Below are positions 6,386-14,348 of a stretch of DNA of 15,858 nt, piece after piece. The DNA is taken from NCBI GenBank assembly GCA_015222595.1, contig JADFVP010000214.1, forward strand, positions 1 through 15,858, written 5' to 3'. The first letter of the stretch is position 1. Each line of letters begins with the position of its first letter. A program made the translations under genes and the position numbers. The stretch is from Pseudomonadota bacterium (lineage in GTDB: Bacteria > Desulfobacterota > GWC2-55-46 > JADFVP01). Under the pieces are notes generated by a model. That model saw nothing but the letters and a program-made list of their open reading frames with translations. It was not told the DNA's origin and did not search any database.

Positions 6386-7630
6386 CTAAACACCTCCAGT
6401 TGAACTCAACATTCTAGTTTTTATAATATTGCATACTTCTAGTGCAAGCCTGTCTGCCTCTGCCCTGTCATCAGCCCCGCATATTACATAACCGATCCGA
6501 TCCTGATGAGAGGTTACAGGCTCTTGCCTCAATTCACTCATAAACCTGTCGGAAATGACCATATCGAGCACCCCAACGGTCGAACGAATATCGTCGAGCG
6601 CGGGCATCTGTTCGATTCCCGTACCCTCTTCGAGGAAGATAAACCTCTGAGAGACCCCCTTGCTAAAGCGTTCGGTGAGGCATTCAGTATCCACCTCTTC
6701 GCCCATGGCTATCTGCACCATGGCGTGGAGTATATCTACCCCGCACTGCTCCACGGTCACAAAATCGGCAAACCGGCCACCGGACGACCTAACGGCCATC
6801 TCGATAATATAGACCGTGCCGTCCTTATCAATAAGTATGTCGCCCTTTACTACCCCGCCCTGAACCCCCAGCGCCAGAGCCGATGCCTCTATAGCCGCCT
6901 CTACTCTTGCGCGCAGGCTCTCGTCTATATCGACCGGCATGGAGTGGCCGTCCTCTATAAAGTACGGATGGAACCGCTCCATACCCTCATAGTGGCGGTA
7001 CGCCATGGAGTGCCTTAGCGGTCGCCCCTCTATGAGTATGCTCTCTGTGCTCAGTTGAATCCCCGTAAGGTACTCTTCGAGCAGATAGTACGTGGAAGCG
7101 AGCTGAGCCCTTGTGCCGTTATAGTAATCGAGAATCTCGGCCTCGTTCTTTATTAGCAGCACGCCCGTTGCGCCCTTGCCGTCGGTCGGCTTGGCCACGA
7201 GCGGATACCGGAGCGAGGCACCGGCCCGAGTCCACTCCTCTTGGCTGTCGTCCCCCTTTAGTACCGCGTACGCAGGAATGTTGAGGCCGTGCTCTTTAAA
7301 GCGGCCTATACGAAGGTGCTTGTAGGTTCCGAGTTCGGCGGACTCTACCGTTAGTCCCGGCAAGCCAAAGGCGTCGGCCACGCGCGCTACCTCCACGGCA
7401 AGCTCTGCCGCGTGCGTCATCACACCCGATATACCGTACGGCTTCAGGGCCTCTATAAGCCCGTCTACATCCTTAATGCGGGTACAGATAAAGCTGTCCG
7501 CAACCTCTTGCGCTACAGCCTCCGGGTTATCGTCCACAACAACGGTCTCATAACCGAGCTTTGACGCCGTCTCTACGGCCACTATCTGCTCCGGTCCACC
7601 GCCGAGTATAGCGATTTTTTTGCGCTTCAT
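6386..7630 (-). CDS. ATP-grasp domain ligase-type protein (copy A)
   Basis: ATP-grasp enzymes activate a carboxylate as an acyl-phosphate and join it to an amine or other nucleophile. Residues 1-100 form a Rossmann-like pre-ATP-grasp domain (AILGGGPEQIVAVETASKLG, 7-26). The ATP-grasp core shows VAKPTDGKGATGV (145-157, nucleotide-binding Lys147), EEYLTGIQLSTES (185-197), VVKGDILI (260-267) and IIEMAVRSSGG (275-285, metal-binding Glu277). A roughly 90-residue C-terminal domain follows. The fold class matches PurK/PylC/carbamoyl-phosphate-synthase-like ligases, but the substrate is unknown. It is paralogous to the 10100-11347 gene, sharing the QLSTES motif and the YFIEDG / YVIEDG segment. AGGATGAG lies upstream of the ATG. 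In this island it could attach an amino acid or make an amide on a glycan sugar (inference). Confidence 0.9.
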   Translation of the reverse strand: MKRKKIAILGGGPEQIVAVETASKLGYETVVVDDNPEAVAQEVADSFICTRIKDVDGLIEALKPYGISGVMTHAAELAVEVARVADAFGLPGLTVESAELGTYKHLRIGRFKEHGLNIPAYAVLKGDDSQEEWTRAGASLRYPLVAKPTDGKGATGVLLIKNEAEILDYYNGTRAQLASTYYLLEEYLTGIQLSTESILIEGRPLRHSMAYRHYEGMERFHPYFIEDGHSMPVDIDESLRARVEAAIEASALALGVQGGVVKGDILIDKDGTVYIIEMAVRSSGGRFADFVTVEQCGVDILHAMVQIAMGEEVDTECLTERFSKGVSQRFIFLEEGTGIEQMPALDDIRSTVGVLDMVISDRFMSELRQEPVTSHQDRIGYVICGADDRAEADRLALEVCNIIKTRMLSSTGGV

Positions 7631-7665
7631 TTCAACTCATCCTGACTAAACAAAAAAATACCCGG

Positions 7666-8880
7666 CTAGCTCTTCCTAAGGACCATTAAGGTGTTCGTTC
7701 CAATGGGGTCGTCTTCGAAGTAGACCCTGCCGGCCTTAAAACCTATTACATGCTCTATCTCAAAGTACTTCGAGACAAGCGACTTAAGCTCGTCGAGGCT
7801 ATACTCCTTCAGGTGGATACCGACAAAAGGGACCGCGCCAAAAGAGTTCTGCGGCGTGCTGAGAACGAGCCTGCCACCGGGGCGCAGCACGCGGCGGATC
7901 TCTTCTAAATACCTCTCCTCGCCCGGTATGTGCTCTATAGTCTCCATGCTGAGAACAACATCGAAGGTCGAGTCTGCATACGTCAGGGCCAGCACGTCCT
8001 GAACATCGAAGTTCATATTGTCGCGCTTAGGACGTATACGAAGCCGCGCCTCTTCCACAGCTTCTTTATCAATGTCGGCACCTGTTATAGTAACGTCCCG
8101 CTCTGCTATAATCTCCGTGCCAAAACCGTCGCCGCAAGCGATATCGAGCACCCTGTCGCCGTCAGAGATCCACTTGGAAGCTATCTCGTAGTGGTAGCCC
8201 AACAGGTCGCCTGCGCTGATGCACTTATCTGTTATAAGGTGCTGTCTCTGTATCTTGAGCACCATCTGCCCTACCTCACGACTCCGGCGCATGAACTCGT
8301 CGGAGTACGGCAGATTACCTTCGATGTAGACGGCATTGTATCTGTCTAGTCTGAAAAAAAGAAACCTCGGATGCACGCGGTAGAAGGACGCACGCTCAGA
8401 GTCGGTTGCTGCTATCTTGTCTATCTCTCCGGCGATTGTCCGTATTGACGCCACCCGGTAAAGCTCGCTCGTGTAGTGCACCGGGTAGTCGTCCGGGAAC
8501 TTTACGCAGTCAACGTCGCCGGCGTTCATAAGGGCTGCCATCTCTTTAACCGCCTCCACATCAAAGAAGAGATTGAGCCCGTTTGTGCGGACAAAGTATG
8601 AGTCTTCGTCCATATCAGCTACCGCCTCTATCATGCGCGAGAGCGGGTTGTCGTCATGCGAATAGAGAACCTGGAGCGCAGGAAAATCGAGCTTCAGTTC
8701 TTCGAGCGCGCCACCTCTATCGAACTCCGGGGCGACAACAGCTACCTCGGCCCCTGCGAAGTTGTCATAGACCCTCTTTACGGTCCAGTAGACCGCCGGC
8801 TTGCCTTCCACATCGGCCATGCAGTCGTCTTTATCTCCGCTCCACGAAACAGAGCTAGCTTGAATCAGAAAACAGAACAC
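7666..8880 (-). CDS. SpsF/cytidylyltransferase-like domain fused to SAM methyltransferase (copy 1)
   Basis: Two-domain protein of 404 residues. Residues 1-215 resemble the SpsF/CMP-sugar cytidylyltransferase fold: FLIQA at the start of the first strand, EGKPAVYWTVKRV (25-37), a nucleotide-sugar-like core and FPDDYPVHYTSELYR. The basic signature expected after the first strand (R-x-x-S-x-R-L-P-G-K type) is absent. Residues 225-404 are a class I SAM methyltransferase with VLDIACGDGFG (244-254), FDVVLSMETIEHI (306-318), LRPGGRLVLSTP (332-343) and FKAGRVYFEDD. It aligns end to end with the gene at 14348-15562. The start is a GTG (8878-8880) with GAGAGG 11 bases upstream, a rather long spacing. 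The role is probably methylation, or methylation plus nucleotide activation, of a glycan sugar. Confidence 0.88.
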   Translation of the reverse strand: MFCFLIQASSVSWSGDKDDCMADVEGKPAVYWTVKRVYDNFAGAEVAVVAPEFDRGGALEELKLDFPALQVLYSHDDNPLSRMIEAVADMDEDSYFVRTNGLNLFFDVEAVKEMAALMNAGDVDCVKFPDDYPVHYTSELYRVASIRTIAGEIDKIAATDSERASFYRVHPRFLFFRLDRYNAVYIEGNLPYSDEFMRRSREVGQMVLKIQRQHLITDKCISAGDLLGYHYEIASKWISDGDRVLDIACGDGFGTEIIAERDVTITGADIDKEAVEEARLRIRPKRDNMNFDVQDVLALTYADSTFDVVLSMETIEHIPGEERYLEEIRRVLRPGGRLVLSTPQNSFGAVPFVGIHLKEYSLDELKSLVSKYFEIEHVIGFKAGRVYFEDDPIGTNTLMVLRKS

Positions 8881-8924
8881 TATTAATTCATCCTCTCTTG
8901 TCTCTCTTTACGATTGGCATTAGG

Positions 8925-10016
8925 TTACTTGACCTTTTCATCGATTGTCTCCTCGGAAATTGCGCCGCAGAAATCGAAGTCCTTGCAATCTGCGCAGAGC
9001 GGTATCTCTTTAAAGCGTCCCGTCCTGTCAAGCTTTCTCATATTGGCAAGTTCTTCGCCCTGCCAGAGTTCTTTCAGCGTCTTGTCTCTAAAGTTTCCAA
9101 CCGAAAGAGCTGCGTCCATATCTATACAGCACGGCGTAACTTGACCGTCAGAACAGACTATCAGTTTCTGGTACAACTGTCGGCACGGTATTCTCTTATC
9201 GGTGTCGCGGGTGATATACCACTCGTCGAGGCTGTCTTCATACGAGGCCGTCTCTTTAGTTCTGTAGTGAAAGAGCAGCATGGAGCGTATATCTATATGA
9301 TCAACGTAGTCGTTCCACTCATTGCAGAAGGCATCTATGGCAACCTCCTCTTCGTCGGTCCTGACAAGCGTCATGCCGATAAAGGGCTGCTTTATGTCGT
9401 TCATCGAGTCACGCACCCGGCAAGCGCTCTTTATGCGTGCCGCAACATCGGAGTGCTCGCGGTTGCGAATTGACTTGTACTTCTCTGCCGAGGCCCCGTC
9501 GAATGAGAAGACGAGCGAGTCGAGCCCGCTCTCTACAAGTCCGCGCATTATGTCATCGGTCATCAGGGTCGCGTTCGTTACGGTCGCTACTACAGGTATG
9601 CCGCGCTCCTTGGCGTAGCGGATATTCTCTATAAGAAAATCCGGGCAGGTCAGCGGCTCTCCGTAGAACTGAAACGTGACATAGTACACTCCGAGTTCAG
9701 CGCATTCGTCTATCGCCTTGCGGGCAAGCGTTGGGTCCATCTTTTTCATCTCGCGCTTCATATCGCCGTACTGGCAGATCGTGCACCTTAAGTTGCAGAC
9801 CGAGGTCAGCTCTATAAAGACCTGAGGAGGCGTAGCCGTGTATCCGAAGTTGTAGCAGAACTCCATCTTCTCCAGATATTCATCACGATTGGCAGGAACG
9901 AGGTTGATGAGCCTGTGAATTGCCTCGGCCTTTATGTGCCCATTGATGTCGAGCGCGGATTTTTCTGCCGCTGCCTTCCAGCTCTTCTTTTCCGCCTTTT
10001 CCATCTTCTCCGCCAT
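8925..10016 (-). CDS. Radical SAM protein with SPASM-type C-terminal cysteines
   Basis: Radical SAM enzymes cleave SAM with a [4Fe-4S] cluster to start radical chemistry. The motif CNLRCTIC gives Cys74, Cys78 and Cys81 (CxxxCxxC), followed by FQFYGEPL (115-122, the GGEP-like element) and SFDGASAEKYKSIR (171-184). C-terminal cysteines at 278, 288, 296, 297, 341, 344 and 350 fit a SPASM/twitch region that binds auxiliary Fe-S clusters. Many related proteins act on peptides, others on carbohydrates such as aminocyclitols. The ATG at 10014-10016 is chosen because AAGGAAAGAG lies just before it. An upstream in-frame ATG at 10065-10067 has no Shine-Dalgarno and would put the 10042-10064 hairpin inside the gene. 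In this island a sugar dehydrogenation, epimerisation or deoxygenation role is possible, but substrate is unknown. Confidence 0.92.
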   Translation of the reverse strand: MAEKMEKAEKKSWKAAAEKSALDINGHIKAEAIHRLINLVPANRDEYLEKMEFCYNFGYTATPPQVFIELTSVCNLRCTICQYGDMKREMKKMDPTLARKAIDECAELGVYYVTFQFYGEPLTCPDFLIENIRYAKERGIPVVATVTNATLMTDDIMRGLVESGLDSLVFSFDGASAEKYKSIRNREHSDVAARIKSACRVRDSMNDIKQPFIGMTLVRTDEEEVAIDAFCNEWNDYVDHIDIRSMLLFHYRTKETASYEDSLDEWYITRDTDKRIPCRQLYQKLIVCSDGQVTPCCIDMDAALSVGNFRDKTLKELWQGEELANMRKLDRTGRFKEIPLCADCKDFDFCGAISEETIDEKVK

Positions 10017-10041
10017 ATCGGCTCTTTCCTTATCTCTAAAT

Positions 10042-10064
10042 AAACCTGCCCTACAGGCCGGTTT
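10042..10064 (-). terminator. Intercistronic hairpin, weak terminator or attenuator
   Basis: AAACCGGCC and GGCAGGTTT form a 9-bp stem with one G-A mismatch and a 5-base loop (TGTAG). On the minus strand it is followed by ATTTAGAG, so the U-run is short and broken. It lies in the 83-base gap between the ATP-grasp and radical SAM genes, just before the latter's ribosome binding site. That fits partial termination, RNA processing or mRNA stabilisation better than a full terminator. Confidence 0.35.
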
Positions 10065-10099
10065 CATAACTGGCTATACACTCACTACTTAGCCCCGAC

Positions 10100-11347
10100 C
10101 TACTGAACCAGAGGGGCCCGGTCTTCTACCTCAACTTCAATTGAGGTTATGATACTCTCTGCCCTTGTAACAGCCTCACCCCGTGTCTCAGCGTTGACGA
10201 GCACTGAGCCCCGCCGCATTGTATGGTTCTCTATGTTGGGAACCACGTCGCCCACTGCCGCATTCAGCTCAAAGTACTTTACGTACTCCGGCAGCTGGTC
10301 CGTCTCAGGCCCACATACGTTAGCGACTGTGCCGGGGGGAAGAAAGAGGAAACGGTTGGCCTGAAAACAGATCGGCGTAAGGCGTTCGGGCAACGGAGGA
10401 AGCTGACCTAACGATAGTAGAATCGCGCGCTCTACGATATTTATTTCATAGACAAGAGGGATGGTAATGGTAGAGAAGAAACCTCCGCTGAGCCTAGTGG
10501 CCACCTCTATGATATACGGCGCGTTACCCTCGGCTTCATTCAGGACTATATCGCCCTTTAGCACCCCGCTCTCTATTCCGAGAGCATTGGCCGCAGAGTC
10601 GAGCAACTTCGTCAACTGCTCATCTATCATTGGCGAAAAGCGGCTCGGAGTCTCTCCGCCGTCCTCTATGACATACGGATAGGCCTCTGGGAGGCGGGAA
10701 TAATTACGGTCGGCAACACCGCAAAGATAGGTTTTACCATCCACTACGAGCGACTCTGTGCTCAGTTGCGGCCCCTCTATCCACTCTTCGAGTATAAGTC
10801 TTTTAGAAGGAGAGAAACCGCAAGAGTAGGCATAGGCCCACTGAAGGTCGTCCTCGGCGCCTATGCGCACAACCCCGCGCGCGCCTCTGCTGTCCACCGG
10901 CTTCAGAACCGCTTTTGGCCAGCGGCCGACATTGGCAATAAGTTCATCGATAGAGCCGATAGAGACAAAACCGGGCACAGGAATCGAACTCTCCTCAAAG
11001 CGGAGTTTCATCTCAAACTTCTCGGTCGAAAGAAAAGCGGTCTCTTTACTTATACCAGGAAGTCCCAAAAACTCGGCAACTGCAGCAACAGAGCGGACCG
11101 CGTCAGAGGCAACGGTGATTACGCCGTCTACCTTCTCCCTACCCTCATATGCCGCAATCATGCGAACCACTGCGCTCGGATCGTAGATATTGGCCTCTAT
11201 GAACGCGTCGGCAAGAACTCTCCCCGGCGCGTCCGGGTTGCCGTCAACAACTACGACTTTTAGCCCCATTGCTTTGGCTATTTCTATTCCCTTTATGGCC
11301 TCAACGCCGCCTGAGAGTATGAGAAGAGTTTTACCTACCGTACCCAT
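10100..11347 (-). CDS. ATP-grasp domain ligase-type protein (copy B)
   Basis: 415 residues with the same layout as the ATP-grasp gene at 6386-7630. A Rossmann-like N-terminal domain (LLILSGGVEAIKGIEIAKAMG, about 8-28) with VVVDGNPDAPG (32-42) precedes the ATP-grasp core, which shows VLKPVDSRGARGVV (147-160, Lys149), LEEWIEGPQLSTES (186-199), VLKGDIVL (262-269) and IIEVATRLSGG (279-289, metal-binding Glu281). It should catalyse ATP-dependent ligation to a carboxylate; the substrates are unknown. The start overlaps the SDR stop by 13 bases and is preceded by a strong GGAGGGG about 1-4 bases from the ATG, pointing to translational coupling. The two ATP-grasp copies are clearly diverged, so different substrates or successive steps are more likely than simple dosage (inference). 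Confidence 0.9.
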   Translation of the reverse strand: MGTVGKTLLILSGGVEAIKGIEIAKAMGLKVVVVDGNPDAPGRVLADAFIEANIYDPSAVVRMIAAYEGREKVDGVITVASDAVRSVAAVAEFLGLPGISKETAFLSTEKFEMKLRFEESSIPVPGFVSIGSIDELIANVGRWPKAVLKPVDSRGARGVVRIGAEDDLQWAYAYSCGFSPSKRLILEEWIEGPQLSTESLVVDGKTYLCGVADRNYSRLPEAYPYVIEDGGETPSRFSPMIDEQLTKLLDSAANALGIESGVLKGDIVLNEAEGNAPYIIEVATRLSGGFFSTITIPLVYEINIVERAILLSLGQLPPLPERLTPICFQANRFLFLPPGTVANVCGPETDQLPEYVKYFELNAAVGDVVPNIENHTMRRGSVLVNAETRGEAVTRAESIITSIEVEVEDRAPLVQ

Positions 11348-12066
11348 GCCCCTCCGTTTATGCTCATAGTCTGAGCCGTCATGTACGACGACTCGTCGGA
11401 GGCGAGAAAGACTGCGCCTCCAACCATCTCGGAATACTTTGCAAAGCGCTTTATCAGCATTAGCGAGAGCGCGGTCTTGCGAACGTCCGGAGACATTGTC
11501 TTGTCGGTAAACTCCCCGCCCACGACTCCGGGCGAGAGCGTGTTGACGCAGATGCCGCGCTCGCCTAAAAAGCGCGCAAGGTTGTGCGTAAGCGCCATAA
11601 TGCCCATTTTGGCTACGGCGTACGACGGCGTTCTCGGGCCCCCGTATTCTCCTGAGAGAGAGCCTATGTTTATGATCCGTCCGTTATCTGGAATATAGGG
11701 CAACACCTCCTGACAACATCTAAAGACACCGGTCAGATTTACGTCCATCACCTCGGCCCACTCTTCGTCCGTCTGCATGTCGAAGTCGGCGGTGCGGTTT
11801 ATTCCCGCGTTGTTGACCAGCACGTCTATATGGCCGTAGTGATCTGCAACGGTCTTAAAAGTTCTCTTGACCGAGTCCCGGTCTCTGACGTCGAGCTGGA
11901 GTACGAGTTCGGCGTCGATGTCGGCTCCGACCTTATTGGCCATCTCCGAATTAACGACATAGGTGACAACAACGCGCGCGCCCTCTGCCGCATATCCCCT
12001 GGCTATGGCCTCGCCTATTCCCCGGCTTGAACCCGTTACAACGCAAACCTTATCCTTCAATCGCAT
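11335..12066 (-). CDS. Short-chain dehydrogenase/reductase (FabG-like SDR)
   Basis: Classical SDR of 243 residues that oxidises or reduces a hydroxyl/keto group with NAD(P). The cofactor motif TGSSRGIG is at 11-18, LDVRD at 58-62 and NNAG at 85-88. The catalytic tetrad Asn110, Ser136, Tyr149 and Lys153 (YAVAK) is complete, and the C-terminus ends SINGGAWVR. All motifs are intact, so it should be active. Best generic matches would be 3-oxoacyl-ACP reductases, but within a sugar cluster a sugar or sugar-acid substrate is more likely. AAGGGGAG lies 6 bases before the ATG. It follows the aldolase gene after an 80-base gap in which I see no clear terminator or promoter. Confidence 0.93.
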   Translation of the reverse strand: MRLKDKVCVVTGSSRGIGEAIARGYAAEGARVVVTYVVNSEMANKVGADIDAELVLQLDVRDRDSVKRTFKTVADHYGHIDVLVNNAGINRTADFDMQTDEEWAEVMDVNLTGVFRCCQEVLPYIPDNGRIINIGSLSGEYGGPRTPSYAVAKMGIMALTHNLARFLGERGICVNTLSPGVVGGEFTDKTMSPDVRKTALSLMLIKRFAKYSEMVGGAVFLASDESSYMTAQTMSINGGAWVR

Positions 12067-12146
12067 CCAACACTCCCCTTTGTCTCTCTTCTTAAACGTC
12101 GCTCTCTTTTAGACGGCACTCGTTCTTCTCAACGCTTTTCGTTCTA

Positions 12147-12821
12147 TCAGTCTATCGATTCGTACTCTACCCTCATACTCTCATCGAGTCCGCGCCAGCT
12201 ATCGAGAAACTCTTTCTCTCCTAGAGCGAAGAGCGGGTTGGAATAAACCTTCTCCCAGCAGACGGGAGGCACGGTTATGGCGTCCGAGCCGCCCTCTATC
12301 GCCTCCATCAAGTAATCAGGGTTACGAATAGAGGCGGAGAGGAGCTTTGTAGGGCTACCCATCTCCTCTATAGAAGCGCTCATCGCGTAGATAGCCTCAA
12401 CGTTACTAAGACCGAAGTCTTCTACCCTGCCGATAAAGAGCGAGGCGTACTCGACGCCTAGTTTGATAAAGGGCACGGCCTGACTCGGGTGAAAGACAAG
12501 CGTTGCGTTCATCTTTATGCCTTCGGCCTTGAGTCTTATAGCAGTGTCGAGCCCGGCAAAAGAGCACGGCACCTTTATGACTATATTGTCGGCCAGCTTA
12601 CAGAGCTTCTTGGCCTGAGCAACCATCTTGTCCGGCTCGGTATACGTCACCTCAACAGAGACCGGCCCGTCTACAAGCGCGGTTATCTCACTAATCTGCT
12701 CTATAGGCGACTTACCTTCTTTTGCTAAAAGAGCCGGGTTTGTAGTAACACCGTCTACAAGACCGAGCGCCTTGTACTTTTTGATATCCGTAATCGAGGC
12801 CGTGTCTATAAAGAATTCCAT
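12147..12821 (-). CDS. Transaldolase / fructose-6-phosphate aldolase family protein
   Basis: A 224-residue small-class transaldolase (FSA/TalC type), a Schiff-base class I aldolase that cleaves or forms C-C bonds between keto and aldehyde sugars. FIDTAS (4-9, Asp6), VTTNPALLAKEG (25-36), VIKVPC (81-86, Schiff-base Lys83), NATLVFHPSQA (105-115), SLFIGRVEDFG (127-137) and SASIRNPDYL (162-171) are all present, so the active site looks complete. Length is normal for the family. AAGGGGAA precedes the ATG. Its place among glycan genes rather than pentose-phosphate genes suggests it builds an unusual sugar by chain extension or cleavage (inference), though central carbon metabolism cannot be excluded. 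Confidence 0.93.
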   Translation of the reverse strand: MEFFIDTASITDIKKYKALGLVDGVTTNPALLAKEGKSPIEQISEITALVDGPVSVEVTYTEPDKMVAQAKKLCKLADNIVIKVPCSFAGLDTAIRLKAEGIKMNATLVFHPSQAVPFIKLGVEYASLFIGRVEDFGLSNVEAIYAMSASIEEMGSPTKLLSASIRNPDYLMEAIEGGSDAITVPPVCWEKVYSNPLFALGEKEFLDSWRGLDESMRVEYESID

Positions 12822-12857
12822 CCGTTCCCCTTCTTATTTATCTGACAAGAAAATCAT

Positions 12858-14348
12858 CTAACTTCCAAAATATTTTTTGAGAACCGTCCCGACAACCTTA
12901 AAGCCGCCAAGACCGTTTCTCTTAAAAAGCTCTACAATCCTTCCGGGTATTGCGCCCCTGCCCTCCTTCTTTATAATTGCGAAGAACCTGCCGGCGTCTC
13001 TTATGGCGATAACGTCCAACGGGGTAAAGTCCGGGGTTGTTATAAGGGCGCTTGAAATAGAAAAATGCTCGTACGACTTCTCGTCCTTCTGATTAAAGGC
13101 GAGGTAACCTTTCTCTTTACATATATCGTACAGCTCGGTGCCGGGGTACGGCAACGCAACGGCAACCTGGTTATCATCTAGCCCCAGCGAGCTTGCAAAG
13201 TCCAACGTCTCCCACATCTGCGCGCGTGTCTCGCCCGGCATACCTATAACCCAAAAACCGGTAATCTCAAGGCCGTGCTTCTTTACAAGGGCAATCTTCT
13301 CTCTGATAGTACTAGTGGTAATCGGTTTCTTGATTATCTTTTTTAACACATGGTCTGAGCCCGACTCAAGCCCCAGATTAACTCTGTAGCAGCCGCTCGC
13401 CTTCATCTTCTCTAAGACATCGTCGTTGAATGTCCAGATAGCTAGCCCGCTCGGAGCCGCCCATGAAATGTCTAGCCCGCGTTCTACAATAAGATCGAAT
13501 ATCTGTTTAGACCTCTGCTTGTTGAGCGTAAGGTTGTCGTCTTCGAAGTGTACCTCGCGTATGCCGTACTTTGTAATGAGTTCTTCTATCTCGGCTACGA
13601 CGTACTCAGGGGAGTGGCCCCTCATCTTCTTGCCGGTGTTCAGTGCAATGCCGCAGAAGGAGCAGTCGAACGGGCAGCCGCGCGAAGTGATCATATTCGC
13701 CTTCGGCGCTCTGCGATTGATGCCCCATCCCCTTTTCAGCTCCGTGTTTCCATAAACGTCCATACGAAGCAGGTGGCGGGCCGGAAAGGGAAGGTCGTCG
13801 AGGTTCGCTACAAACCGCGTCTTCTCATTAAGCTGTACTTCGCCGTCCTTTCTGTAGGCAAAGCCGTCTATGTCGTCTATCGGCCGGCCATCTCTTAACC
13901 TTTCCAAGAGATCCGTAAAGGCGTACTCGCCTTCGCTCCGCACTATATAGTCTATGTAGGGCTCTTTTTCGAGTATCTCGCGGCACATTACCGTAGAGTG
14001 TGTGCCACCCATTACCGTTACTATCTTCGGGTCAATCTCCTTGACGATACGGGCTATCTCCTTGGACGGCATGTACTGGAGCGTGAACTGGCAGCCGATG
14101 CCGACAAGGTCGGGCTTCAGGGCCTCTATCCGCTCCTTTATTTCTTTATACGAAAGTCCCCAGTAGTAGAGGTCGGATTCGAGTTTCTCACTCTTCCACT
14201 CGCCCTCTGCCAGAGAGTCGAGTATTGACACGCTAAAGCCCGCCTTCTCTGCCACAGCGGCAACGTAGGCCACACCAATAGGGGTCGTTATCGCCGGGCG
14301 GTCTGTCTTAGAGAGCAGTATCGGCGGATATATTAAGAGTACCTTCAT
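12858..14348 (-). CDS. B12-binding-domain radical SAM protein
   Basis: 496 residues. Residues 1-150 form a cobalamin-binding-type Rossmann domain (VLLIYPP at 3-9, VTVMGGTHSTV at 110-120, YIVRSEGEYAF at 134-144), without the DxHxxG motif that ligates B12 in mutases, as is usual in this class. The radical SAM core has CPFDCSFC (Cys225, Cys229, Cys232), EVHFEDDNLTL (265-275), VNLGLESGSD (323-332) and TGFWVIGMPGET (363-374). Family members include methylases, ring-forming enzymes and lipid-modifying enzymes, so a radical C-methylation or rearrangement of a sugar is possible. The ATG at 14346-14348 is chosen over an adjacent TTG (14349-14351). GCGGAG lies 4 bases before it, and it overlaps the upstream stop by one base (TGATG). 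Confidence 0.93.
   Translation of the reverse strand: MKVLLIYPPILLSKTDRPAITTPIGVAYVAAVAEKAGFSVSILDSLAEGEWKSEKLESDLYYWGLSYKEIKERIEALKPDLVGIGCQFTLQYMPSKEIARIVKEIDPKIVTVMGGTHSTVMCREILEKEPYIDYIVRSEGEYAFTDLLERLRDGRPIDDIDGFAYRKDGEVQLNEKTRFVANLDDLPFPARHLLRMDVYGNTELKRGWGINRRAPKANMITSRGCPFDCSFCGIALNTGKKMRGHSPEYVVAEIEELITKYGIREVHFEDDNLTLNKQRSKQIFDLIVERGLDISWAAPSGLAIWTFNDDVLEKMKASGCYRVNLGLESGSDHVLKKIIKKPITTSTIREKIALVKKHGLEITGFWVIGMPGETRAQMWETLDFASSLGLDDNQVAVALPYPGTELYDICKEKGYLAFNQKDEKSYEHFSISSALITTPDFTPLDVIAIRDAGRFFAIIKKEGRGAIPGRIVELFKRNGLGGFKVVGTVLKKYFGS

Noticed and set aside
6506..7018. 170-codon plus-strand open frame opposite ATP-grasp copy A
   Set aside because: Antisense to intact ATP-grasp motifs, with no family resemblance of its own.
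8898..9473. 191-codon plus-strand open frame opposite the radical SAM gene
   Set aside because: It is an antisense shadow of a gene with clear CxxxCxxC and SPASM motifs; its translation shows no recognisable motif.
10065..10067. Upstream ATG for the radical SAM/SPASM gene
   Set aside because: No Shine-Dalgarno before it, and it would place the hairpin inside the coding region; the ATG at 10014-10016 has AAGGAAAGAG.
12067..12146. Possible terminator (AACG/CGTT stem) in the 80-base gap between the aldolase and SDR genes
   Set aside because: The stem is only 4 bp and lacks a U-tract; treated as plain intergenic sequence.
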